From JANQLU01 sp964434955 (GTDB lineage: Bacteria; Planctomycetota; Planctomycetia; Pirellulales; Pirellulaceae), in the NCBI GenBank assembly GCA_964434955.1, contig CAYSXI010000282.1, positions 1 to 5,119 of the forward strand: 5,119 bases of DNA. Direction: 5' to 3'. The notes beneath the pieces are model-generated. The model ran no database searches, was not told the origin of the DNA, and was given only the letters and a program-made list of their open reading frames with translations. Both the position numbers and the translations under genes were made by a program. This document shows positions 1-5,119 of the stretch, in pieces. Position 1 is the first letter of the stretch; each line of letters opens with the position of its first letter.

Positions 1-1286
1 TGATACATCTGGATGGTATTGGCGTCCCCTGTCACTCTCGCATAGTAGGTGCCAGGCCCAAGGTTTTCGAGGATGCTTTCCGCACTTCCCAATCCGCCTG
101 CATTTGCCAATTGAAGGACGGTTGAACCGTCGGTATCAATCAACTCCAAAGTCAGATCGCTCAAAGCGGCCGTGTTGAATGACGAACTGCTCCCGCCCTG
201 TGGACCTTCTTGGTATGTCGGGCCAACCGGAGTCAGCAAGAGACTGACATCGGCATTCGCCAAAATTGAAAAGGAAAGAACGTCGGTGTCGCCGTTGTCA
301 TCGATACTGACAAAGTCCGTGTCTGTCCCCGAATTAATTAGCGAATTCGTTAAGCCGACGGCGTCGGCTCCGATCTCGACCGTTTGTCCATCACCAACGT
401 TTCCGAGCGATTGCGCGGTTCCGGTCGTGTCATTTCCACCATTCTTTTCAAAGAAGTCGCCATACTGACGCTGCGTCGAAAGAATGTCGTCGAATTGAAC
501 TCCGTCAAATCCGAGGTTGATGAACGGTTCCATGAGCTTTGTGCCGTTGACTGGCTCCGTGTGTGCAATCCCGATTCCATGGCCATGTTCGTGTGCAAAC
601 ACGTTTCGAAAGCGAAGCGAATTATTGCTCGTGGTGTTGTAGAAGTTGTCGCTGGTATCAATGACCATGTCACCCGAATTCGGTCCGAAATTGTAGGCGA
701 GGACGCCGCTATTGCCGTCGAGGGTTTTTCCCGCGATTCGTACGTCGCCACGAACTCCGAGGACTCCGCCCTGGTTCACGAAATTGACCCCATCGTCGTT
801 CGGCTCGTAGACGTAACTAAGACCACTAAGCTCCGAGAACCGAAAAAACGTTTGGTCCATCAAGGTCCACCAGGTTCGTTGAGTGTAGTCCGAACCCCCG
901 GGTGACGAACCTCCGTGGTAGATGTTGTCTAGGAAATCAACGAGATCGCTTGGCGCCGAACCTTCCCCAATGCCATTTGGAGTATTTGCCCCGTCAGGAA
1001 GAATGCTCCACGTCAAAGTGGTCGGGTCCCCCTGTTGCAATCCACCGCCATTCGTTGCGGTGCTTGACCAGCGAGGTGTATTGAAGAAATTGAAGTTCGT
1101 GTTTGTGTTTTGCTGCGATTGCCATTTCTGAAAAGCTTTACGGCCCGCTGCGTCATTGCTGAAAACCATACACGCACTGCAACTGCATGGGCTGCCCACG
1201 GACGAGCCAGAGTGGTTCTGGGCAGTCGCGGGATTGCAAGCGAAGGCAGCAATCAGCCCCAGAAAAAGTGAACACAAGAAACGCAT
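1..1286 (-). CDS. Exported matrixin-like zinc metalloprotease with PPC-like C-terminal domain (3' end outside window)
   Basis: The frame is open for 428 codons from an ATG at 1284-1286 to the window edge, so the C-terminus is missing. Residues 1-22 form a signal peptide (MRFLCSLFLGLIAAFA core, AxA-type site PATA|Q). A short Cys cluster follows (C34, C36, C39). The catalytic domain begins near residue 90 with LTWSILPDG. It carries the metzincin zinc site HEHGHGIGIAH at residues 232-242 (ligands H232, H236, H242; general base E233) and a Met-turn LMEP at 251-254, as expected for peptidase family M10. After an Asp/Gly-rich stretch with DTDF at 322-325, residues to 428 resemble a bacterial pre-peptidase C-terminal (PPC) domain, with LTLELIDTDGS and a late GPGTYYARV strand. 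The role inferred is an extracellular or surface protein-degrading enzyme; the substrate is unknown. The start is supported by a run of seven G five bases upstream and by the signal peptide. The missing end may carry a sorting signal or Dockerin-like module; this cannot be seen. Confidence 0.9.
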   Translation of the reverse strand, partial: MRFLCSLFLGLIAAFACNPATAQNHSGSSVGSPCSCSACMVFSNDAAGRKAFQKWQSQQNTNTNFNFFNTPRWSSTATNGGGLQQGDPTTLTWSILPDGANTPNGIGEGSAPSDLVDFLDNIYHGGSSPGGSDYTQRTWWTLMDQTFFRFSELSGLSYVYEPNDDGVNFVNQGGVLGVRGDVRIAGKTLDGNSGVLAYNFGPNSGDMVIDTSDNFYNTTSNNSLRFRNVFAHEHGHGIGIAHTEPVNGTKLMEPFINLGFDGVQFDDILSTQRQYGDFFEKNGGNDTTGTAQSLGNVGDGQTVEIGADAVGLTNSLINSGTDTDFVSIDDNGDTDVLSFSILANADVSLLLTPVGPTYQEGPQGGSSSSFNTAALSDLTLELIDTDGSTVLQLANAGGLGSAESILENLGPGTYYARVTGDANTIQMY

Positions 1287-1621
1287 GAAATCCCCCCCGG
1301 CGTTTTCTGTTATCAAAGTTGTCAAATCTAGGCTGGATATCCTAAATCGATAAGTCGGACGAGCCTAGCAGTTTGACGCCGAAAAACGGCAAATTTTTCG
1401 CGAAGCCGAATGGGAGAAAACGGACCGTAAGCGAGGAAGTCGCCGGTGACTGAAGTTTCCTGCGGGCAACTAGCCAGATTCCATGGTGGAAACGAATAAC
1501 CGAGCTCCGGCCGGTATTCCTGCAACCGTTTGCGAAGCCCCGGTTTTGGGCTGCATGGCCGTTCGGCGGAGTCACTGATGCACTTGTGCAGTTGCAATTC
1601 TGGCCAAGATTTGGCAGGACA
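1287..1621. other. Intergenic gap between DUF4198 gene and metalloprotease gene
   Basis: These 335 bases contain no convincing gene. They must hold the 3' end of the DUF4198 transcript and the promoter of the metalloprotease gene. I see no strong terminator: the best hairpin is a 4-bp GCCG/CGGC stem around 1378-1390 followed by AAATTTTT, which would work on the plus strand only and is weak. On the minus strand a perfect TTGACA lies at 1320-1325, but no -10 box is found at 16-18 bp spacing. Confidence 0.6.
1309..1326 (-). repeat. Tandem 9-mer pair in the metalloprotease leader
   Basis: On the minus strand TTTGACAAC is followed directly by TTTGATAAC, two 9-mers that differ at one base. They lie 23 bases upstream of the metalloprotease start codon. 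The pair could be part of a promoter or a regulator site, but two short copies may equally be chance. Confidence 0.3.
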
Positions 1622-2446
1622 TCACTTGATTTCAAAAGTGAGCGTCGCCCAATTGGACTCGTAATCGACGCCCTCATCGTCACTTGGTTCCATGTGGATA
1701 AGCCGGATGTACCAGAGTCCCTTCTTTTCGATCTTGATTTCGGCGATCCCCTTTGAATTCGTTCGGGTCTTGATCGCTTCAACGTGATTTCCTTGCTCGT
1801 CATGTTGATGAAATCCGCCGAAGCTTGCATAAACGAGTTGGTTGGTAGCCGGCTCGCCGCGCAACAAGATTTTGACTGGCAGTGTATCACCGGCCTTCAA
1901 TGAAAACGGATTTTTTTGCGGGATGATTTCGATGGGAAAACCAAAGACCTTTCCGAAACTATCGGTCCGTTCATCGCCCACCTGGAACAGAGCTTTGACA
2001 TGCTTTGAATATCGTTCCTTGACGGCAGCATCGGAAGCTTTTCCTGTCTTGCGTTCCTTGAGAATGTCCAGGACTCCATCGTGCTCCAGGTAATCGTCGA
2101 ACTTTTCGGCCGTCATCTCAAGAGTTCTGGGTTTGATCGATACGCCAACAATGTACGTTCCACTTTCGCCGCTGGTGAATTCAAGCCGGTTGAGCTTTTC
2201 TGTTAGCGTCCACTGACCGTTTTCCGGGCGCTCGACAAAGTCGTTCGGACCTGTGATTCGAACATCTCGCAGTCGTTCCAAAGCCACGCTGTTTTCGCTT
2301 GACTCAAAAGTGCCATTCATCAAAGTCACTGAGACTTTGTTTTTGGGTTTCACGTAATGCGTGGTCAACCGCAAAAAAGTATCATGCGCGCTAAGTTCGA
2401 ATGCGAAACAAACAAATAGAATTGACGCGACAAGTAGTTTTTTCAT
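1622..2446 (-). CDS. DUF4198 domain exported protein
   Basis: A 274-residue protein. Residues 1-20 are a signal peptide (MKKLLVASILFVCFAFELSA) cleaved before H21-D22, giving the mature N-terminus HDTFLRL; an N-terminal His-Asp just after cleavage is typical of DUF4198 (NikM-like) proteins. Other family-like features are ERYSKHVKALF near 144-154, a GFPIEIIPQKNP segment at 169-180, and a beta-rich Ig-like region at about 184-274 with a GFHQHDEQGNH His cluster at 211-221 and GLWYIRL at 243-249. The family is associated with nickel/cobalt uptake systems and with periplasmic beta-sandwich modules; metal binding here is only an inference, and no transporter gene is adjacent. The frame extends upstream to an ATG at 2551, but the 2446 start is preferred because it puts the signal peptide at the N-terminus and has an AGG nine bases upstream. 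Length fits the family. It is 335 bp from the protease gene, so probably not co-transcribed tightly. Confidence 0.88.
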   Translation of the reverse strand: MKKLLVASILFVCFAFELSAHDTFLRLTTHYVKPKNKVSVTLMNGTFESSENSVALERLRDVRITGPNDFVERPENGQWTLTEKLNRLEFTSGESGTYIVGVSIKPRTLEMTAEKFDDYLEHDGVLDILKERKTGKASDAAVKERYSKHVKALFQVGDERTDSFGKVFGFPIEIIPQKNPFSLKAGDTLPVKILLRGEPATNQLVYASFGGFHQHDEQGNHVEAIKTRTNSKGIAEIKIEKKGLWYIRLIHMEPSDDEGVDYESNWATLTFEIK

Positions 2447-2523
2447 CGGTTGATACCTGGTGTTTGTAGGTGACAACAAAGAGATGTTCGTCGGACATGC
2501 TTGATTGCATCCGCTTGCGACCG

Positions 2524-2551
2524 ATTTTACCACGCGCATCATCCATTCCAA
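2524..2551 (-). promoter_or_regulatory. Candidate promoter for the DUF4198 gene
   Basis: On the minus strand a TTGGAA -35 (2546-2551, 4 of 6 to consensus) is followed after 16 bp by a TAAAAT -10 (2524-2529, 5 of 6). It would give a leader of roughly 70 nt before the start at 2446. It lies inside the upstream extension of the reading frame, which further argues for the 2446 start. Sigma-70-like consensus is assumed. Confidence 0.3.
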
Positions 2552-2617
2552 AATGTGTGATCAAAGCGGAGATCCAGGGGAAACTCGGCGCCTAGACTAT
2601 TCGAGTGATGCGCGAGA

Positions 2618-3100
2618 TCAGGCAGGCGAATCGCTGTCAACCAGCTTCGTTGTTTCGGGTGGTTTTTTGCAGCACCAAGCCAAAATGGCAGTGAGCGTGA
2701 CACCCAAAAAGAACTGCAATACTGGAATGCCGGTCTCTTTCAACGTCGTGTACAGCACACGTCGGGGCGATTCCGACAACTCCCCTCCATTTTGAAGAAA
2801 TAGGTTTAGGTCGCGACCGTACCAAGCGATAGTAGCGACTGCCACAAAGAAAAGGACGCCGGTCCACACCCGTCGGCTACGGAGCTTCGGCCAAATCCAA
2901 ATGGAAGCCACAAAAGGTGGCACAATGATGGAGAACCAAATCGCGTGCACCGAAACCAGCGCATTGGTAGGAGGCAGTCAGCCGCCCACGCCGTCGAGAA
3001 GACTTCACAATCCCGGCATCGGTAATCGCGTCAGCTGGCTTGATGCAAAAACGAGGCCAGCGATTGAGGCAATGGTTACTAAAAGTTTGCGAAAAGTCAT
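2618..3100 (-). pseudogene. Small multi-pass membrane protein gene interrupted by two in-frame TGA codons
   Basis: One frame runs 161 codons from an ATG at 3098-3100, which has an AGGAG five bases upstream, to a TGA at 2618. It is broken by TGA at codon 32 (3005-3007) and codon 41 (2978-2980). The part before the first stop (31 residues, MTFRKLLVTIASIAGLVFAS...) is a signal peptide or membrane segment. The part after the second stop begins near LPPTNALVSVHAIWF and holds hydrophobic segments at about 52-70, 78-94 and 124-144, ending in a polar tail (KKPPETTKLVDSDSPA). Read through, it would be a four-segment membrane protein of about 160 residues. The downstream half alone could start at GTG 2948-2950 (110 residues), but no ribosome site is visible there, whereas the upstream ATG has a good one. 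This favours a decayed gene, a sequencing error or recoding over two genes. I do not recognise the family. It lies 171 bp upstream of the DUF4198 gene on the same strand. Confidence 0.55.
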
Positions 3101-3398
3101 TTTGGCTCCTGGCCAGCTATCGCGACCTCGCCAGTCTTGTGGAATTTTTGGAAGTGAAAAAGTCCGCTGCATAGGCAGCCCATTGTTCACCGTGGAAATC
3201 CCATTTTAATAACACTCAGCGTACGTCGACTGACGTTTGCGTGAATTTTGCCCCGGTGATTACATTCCGTATCGATCAAGCGTTGTTATCGATATCGCCG
3301 GAATTGGAGGTCGCAATTATTTTTTGCAAACAAGATAGAAATCGTCGGAATCTTGAGTAAGTGAATTTGACATCCTTGTTAACCGACCCGAGTAAATG
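3101..3398. other. Intergenic gap upstream of the interrupted membrane gene
   Basis: There is no supported gene here. It holds the leader of the gene starting at 3100. An ACGTC-GACT-GACGT inverted repeat lies at 3223-3236 and an 8-bp palindrome CGATATCG at 3290-3297. On the minus strand a TAAAAT (3203-3208) resembles a -10 box but lacks a -35 partner. Nothing here is conclusive. Confidence 0.5.
3106..3110 (-). promoter_or_regulatory. Shine-Dalgarno AGGAG of the interrupted membrane gene
   Basis: On the minus strand AGGAG is followed by CCAAA and then the ATG at 3098-3100. It is among the best ribosome sites in the window. It selects this ATG over the in-frame GTG near 3190 and shows that translation is meant to begin upstream of the two stop codons. 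Confidence 0.65.
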
Positions 3399-3432
3399 AA
3401 AGAAAGACCTGCGGCATTGCAGGTCTTTCTTT
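3399..3432 (-). terminator. Strong stem-loop terminator downstream of the PEP-CTERM gene
   Basis: A perfect 14-bp inverted repeat: AAAGAAAGACCTGC (3399-3412) pairs with GCAGGTCTTTCTTT (3419-3432) around a 6-base loop. Read on the minus strand the descending arm ends in TTTCTTTCATTT, a U-rich tail suited to intrinsic termination. It lies 122 bases past the PEP-CTERM stop codon. Because the arm is A-rich on one side and T-rich on the other, it could also terminate plus-strand transcripts. Confidence 0.75.
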
Positions 3433-3554
3433 GGCTTTGTTCAATTTGCACCGATGCCGGCGCCGTTGTTTTGAAGTAAAGGCGCCACAAAACAAACATG
3501 GGTTTCCTGGGCGCATTACCTTCGCGTGGGTCCTTGGAAAAGTCTCCGTTATCT

Positions 3555-4250
3555 TTATCGGCGGCGTCTTCGAACGCCGACCAATCCGACCAGCGAAAAT
3601 GCGCCGAGCATGATTCCGGTGGAGGGCTCGGGGACAGTGGAAACGGTATAAAATCCAACGGCCGCGTAGTTGGCACTTGGGCCGCCATTGTCGCGCACCG
3701 CGTATCCGACGTTGTCGATTCTGGTAAAGTCGACAGAGCCTAGCGTCGAAAAGTCGATATAGGTTTGGGAACCTGTGATGGTTACCGAGGCCTGTTGGCC
3801 GATTGAACTTCCCCCGCCAGGAAAAATACTTGTTGCAAAAAAAACGATTTCTTCGCCCGCTTCAAATTCCTCAAACTCGACCATCATCCCGGTAGCGCCA
3901 CCGGCCGTCATGTCAACGAGACTCGAATCGGCCATACGATATCGCGCTAGAAAGTCTCCGCCGGACGAGTTGATGAAAATCGTCGGGGTGGCGAAGGAAT
4001 CCAGGCTGGCGTTGGCAAATCCGCCGCCACTGTTCACTTGAACGTCTGCTTCACGCTGATCAAATAGATCGCTGGAGATGGTTGAAATGCTGTCGACGTT
4101 GGACGTTGTTCCAGCGGTCGACAAGTTAAAAATTCCCTCATCAAAGGTGTCAATGCGATTGACGATGGATTGGGCATTTACCGAAGTGGCCAACAAGCCG
4201 CAGTAAAGGGCGAAACCAAGCAAGAATGATAAACATTTCAGAACGCGCAT
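3555..4250 (-). CDS. PEP-CTERM sorting domain protein
   Basis: A 231-residue exported protein. Residues 1-26 are a signal peptide (MRVLKCLSFLLGFALYCGLL, cleavage VNA|QS). The mature part (27-205) is rich in Ser, Thr, Gly, Asp and Asn with predicted beta strands, consistent with a surface or matrix protein; it has no catalytic motif I recognise. The C-terminus is a classic PEP-CTERM signal: VPEPS at 206-210, a hydrophobic segment at about 212-226, then RRRRR at 227-231. Such signals are known to be processed by exosortase, with the protein delivered to the outside or extracellular matrix. No exosortase gene is in the window. The frame could begin at TTG 4262, but ATG 4250 is preferred: GAGGA lies five bases upstream and the signal peptide follows directly. 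A strong terminator follows at 3399-3432, so this is probably a single-gene transcript. The specific function is unknown. Confidence 0.92.
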   Translation of the reverse strand: MRVLKCLSFLLGFALYCGLLATSVNAQSIVNRIDTFDEGIFNLSTAGTTSNVDSISTISSDLFDQREADVQVNSGGGFANASLDSFATPTIFINSSGGDFLARYRMADSSLVDMTAGGATGMMVEFEEFEAGEEIVFFATSIFPGGGSSIGQQASVTITGSQTYIDFSTLGSVDFTRIDNVGYAVRDNGGPSANYAAVGFYTVSTVPEPSTGIMLGAFSLVGLVGVRRRRR

Positions 4251-4255
4251 TATTG

Positions 4256-4260
4256 TCCTC
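4256..4260 (-). promoter_or_regulatory. Shine-Dalgarno GAGGA of the PEP-CTERM gene
   Basis: On the minus strand GAGGA precedes CAATA and the ATG at 4248-4250. This spacing chooses the ATG over the TTG at 4260-4262, which overlaps the ribosome site itself. Confidence 0.65.
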
Positions 4261-4551
4261 AATTAGAAATTGGGCCGTGGGCCTGTGGGAAATGAAGTTG
4301 TCGAATGTAGTGCTGCGCGCCCGCACCATTTCCGGACAGGATTTCTGGAAAAAATTTCCGCAATGGAAGATTGAAGTCGCCCTGCGGGCTTTGATTGGCG
4401 TTAACCGAAGGCATAGCATTTTCGGGACGAAAGAATCTACAGACGTATCAATGTCTGTTTGTGTAACGGCTAAAACCAATAGATTTTGCCGCTTCAAAGC
4501 CTCCCCCTGAATGTACGGCTAAAGGTTTGCGCATCAATGCAATTTCGATTT
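4261..4551. other. Divergent intergenic region, left part
   Basis: This lies between the minus-strand PEP-CTERM gene and the plus-strand small membrane gene and should carry the PEP-CTERM promoter. No convincing promoter pair was found; a TCGACA-like box on the minus strand near 4297-4302 has no -10 at proper spacing. There are small inverted repeats, ACAGAC/GTCTGT at 4439-4458 with an 8-base loop and GGAAA/TTTCC near 4348-4360. The word ACGGCTAAA occurs near 4467 and again near 4515. A plus-strand open frame covers part of it but has no ribosome site or recognisable domain. Confidence 0.45.
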
Positions 4552-4587
4552 CCGAACACCAACCAAATATTTGCATTGGTAGTTCGG
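4552..4587. repeat. 36-bp imperfect palindrome
   Basis: The arms read CCGAAC-ACCAA-C-CAAAT and ATTTG-CA-TTGGT-A-GTTCGG, giving 16 paired bases in three blocks separated by 1-2 base mismatches, with no loop at the centre (CAAATATTTG). It can act as a dyad operator in DNA or fold as a hairpin in RNA. The right arm overlaps the -35 of a candidate promoter for the gene at 4697. A nearby CAATGCAA (4535-4542) is also complementary to TTGCATTG (4571-4578) in the right arm, so two folds would compete. Confidence 0.6.
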
Positions 4588-4598
4588 TAACCTATGAT
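4570..4598 (+). promoter_or_regulatory. Candidate promoter for the small membrane protein gene
   Basis: TTTGCA (4570-4575, 4 of 6) is separated by 17 bp from TATGAT (4593-4598, 5 of 6). The -35 and part of the spacer sit in the palindrome, which would make the palindrome a plausible repressor site. The leader would be about 90 nt and would include the GC-rich hairpin at 4623-4656. Confidence 0.3.
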
Positions 4599-4622
4599 GC
4601 TCGCTACTCGATCGGTTGATTG

Positions 4623-4661
4623 TCCCGCCCCCGCCCTCGTCCTCGTGGGCACGGGATTTTT
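4623..4661 (+). other. GC-rich hairpin with T tract in the leader of the small membrane gene
   Basis: TCCCG (4623-4627) pairs with CGGGA (4652-4656) and GCCC (4633-4636) with GGGC (4647-4650), leaving a five-C bulge and a 10-base loop. TTTTT follows at 4657-4661. The shape resembles a leader terminator or attenuator 36 nt before the start codon. The bulge makes the stem weak, and it may simply be a C-rich spacer. Confidence 0.3.
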
Positions 4662-4696
4662 GCATACTAAGAACTAATTGGTAAAAGAAGCAGTCG

Positions 4697-4999
4697 ATGT
4701 CTGAAAATGTACCGCCGCATGGCTCCCCGAAACCACAACTTGATTCAAATGCTTCGAAGCCCAATGGCGGCGGACAACCTAAAAGTGGTGATGGCTTTGT
4801 TGAAAAAATCAAAGAGTTGCCAACGGCCGTAAAGATTTTAGTTCCCGCAGTCCTCATAATGCTTTTGCTTAGCTGTTGTTGTTGCATGGCATTCACGCCA
4901 TTCTTGAGCGGTGGGGGTGGTGGCTCCGATTCGGGGTGGGGCAGTTCGACCGACGAAGAATGGCGTGAATGCCATGCAACAACAACAATCATCATCTGA
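4697..4999 (+). CDS. Small single-pass membrane protein with tetracysteine and Gly-rich tail
   Basis: A 100-residue protein starting at ATG 4697 with AAGAAG six bases upstream. Residues 1-33 are a Pro/Gly/Ser/Lys-rich polar head without a signal peptide. Residues 34-44 are amphipathic (FVEKIKELPTA). Residues 45-70 are a membrane segment ending in S59 then C60-C63. Then comes a GGGGG linker at 72-76 and an acidic S/G/D tail. Small proteins with a low-complexity cytoplasmic head, a Cys-rich membrane segment and a Gly-rich exterior occur in planctomycetes; I cannot name a family. Residues 87-97 are encoded by an inverted copy of the codons for residues 60-70, so the last 14 residues are probably not ancestral and the protein may be truncated. 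Four stop codons in a row (TGA TAA TAA TGA, 4997-5008) close the frame. The head and membrane segment are credible coding sequence; the C-terminus is not. Confidence 0.65.
   Translation: MSENVPPHGSPKPQLDSNASKPNGGGQPKSGDGFVEKIKELPTAVKILVPAVLIMLLLSCCCCMAFTPFLSGGGGGSDSGWGSSTDEEWRECHATTTIII
4874..4987. repeat. Perfect 32-bp inverted repeat with 50-nt G-rich loop
   Basis: The left arm 4874-4905 (beginning TGTTGTTGTTGCATGG, ending GCCATTCTT) is exactly complementary to the right arm 4956-4987 (beginning AAGAATGGC, ending CATGCAACAACAACA). Matching stops at both ends. The loop 4906-4955 is G-rich, with runs of 5, 4 and 4 G between 4913 and 4941. The left arm starts exactly at the four Cys codons of the small membrane protein. 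In RNA the stem would be very stable and would sit inside the coding region. A local template-switch duplication, a mobile element remnant or an assembly or amplification artefact could each produce it. Confidence 0.95.
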
Positions 5000-5007
5000 T
5001 AATAATG

Positions 5008-5119
5008 ATGCAACAATTCGATTATTACCATCCGCCCAACATTATACCACCAAATTTACACGAAATGTGGCACGAGCTGTTGTGGATTCGAAAAGAAACA
5101 ACCATCCACGATATATCAT
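5008..5119 (+). CDS. Possible start of a further gene, runs off right edge
   Basis: From ATG 5008 (or the adjacent ATG 5005) a frame stays open to the window end and reads MQQFDYYHPPNIIPP, then LHEMWHELLWIRKETTIHDIS. The mix of aromatic residues with an amphipathic helix-like stretch looks protein-like. The frame extends upstream to ATG 4969 inside the inverted repeat (PCNNNNHH...), which is unlikely to be the true start. No ribosome site is visible, and a second frame (from ATG 4974, MQQQQSSSDNND) is also open to the edge, so the choice of frame is uncertain. It could be the displaced remainder of an older reading frame cut by the inverted repeat. Function unknown. Confidence 0.3.
   Translation, partial: MQQFDYYHPPNIIPPNLHEMWHELLWIRKETTIHDIS

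Noticed and set aside
384..905. 173-codon plus-strand open frame
   Set aside because: It lies antisense to the metalloprotease, which has a clear signal peptide, zinc site and Met-turn; the plus frame shows no domain or ribosome site.
1320..1325. Perfect TTGACA on the minus strand upstream of the metalloprotease
   Set aside because: No -10 element at 16-18 bp spacing (that position is GCCGGG), so it is not called as a promoter.
1342..1890. 182-codon minus-strand open frame
   Set aside because: It overlaps the C-terminal half of the DUF4198 gene in another frame, has a composition typical of a shadow and shows no recognisable motif.
3367..3372. TTGACA on the plus strand
   Set aside because: No matching -10 and no plus-strand gene downstream.
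3317..3688. 123-codon minus-strand open frame over the terminator
   Set aside because: It overlaps the end of the PEP-CTERM gene and reads through the perfect terminator hairpin; its sequence looks non-coding.
4226..4510. 94-codon plus-strand open frame in the divergent gap
   Set aside because: It overlaps the start of the PEP-CTERM gene antisense, has no ribosome site and no recognisable domain; coding is not supported.
4534..5031. 165-codon minus-strand open frame crossing the inverted repeat
   Set aside because: It is antisense to the small membrane protein, crosses both repeat arms, and its proline and glutamine runs come from the G-rich linker and CAA repeats on the other strand.
5041..5046. 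TATAAT on the minus strand near the right edge
   Set aside because: No acceptable -35 is found and there is no credible minus-strand gene for it to serve.

Overview
The window looks like bacterial chromosomal DNA of moderate GC, most plausibly from a planctomycete. The reasons are a PEP-CTERM surface protein, an exported matrixin-type metalloprotease with a PPC-like C-terminal domain, a DUF4198 exported protein, a small Cys/Gly-rich membrane protein and wide intergenic gaps. No single marker gene fixes the taxonomy, so this is an inference.

Layout. On the minus strand, reading from high to low coordinates: a PEP-CTERM protein (4250-3555) followed by a perfect 14-bp stem terminator (3399-3432); a small multi-spanning membrane protein gene interrupted by two in-frame TGA codons (3100-2618, probable pseudogene); a DUF4198 exported protein (2446-1622); and a matrixin-like zinc protease that starts at 1286 and runs off the left edge. 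On the plus strand, divergent from the PEP-CTERM gene, lies a 100-residue single-pass membrane protein (4697-4999). A possible further reading frame runs off the right edge.

The genes share a theme of exported, membrane or surface proteins, but gaps of 170-450 bp, separate ribosome sites and a terminator argue that most are transcribed separately. I see no conserved multi-gene system, no tRNA or rRNA, no CRISPR array and no transposase. The most unusual DNA is at the right end. A perfect 32-bp inverted repeat with a 50-nt G-rich loop sits inside the small membrane gene and has rewritten its C-terminus, ahead of four consecutive in-frame stop codons. Upstream of the same gene a 36-bp imperfect palindrome overlaps a candidate promoter.
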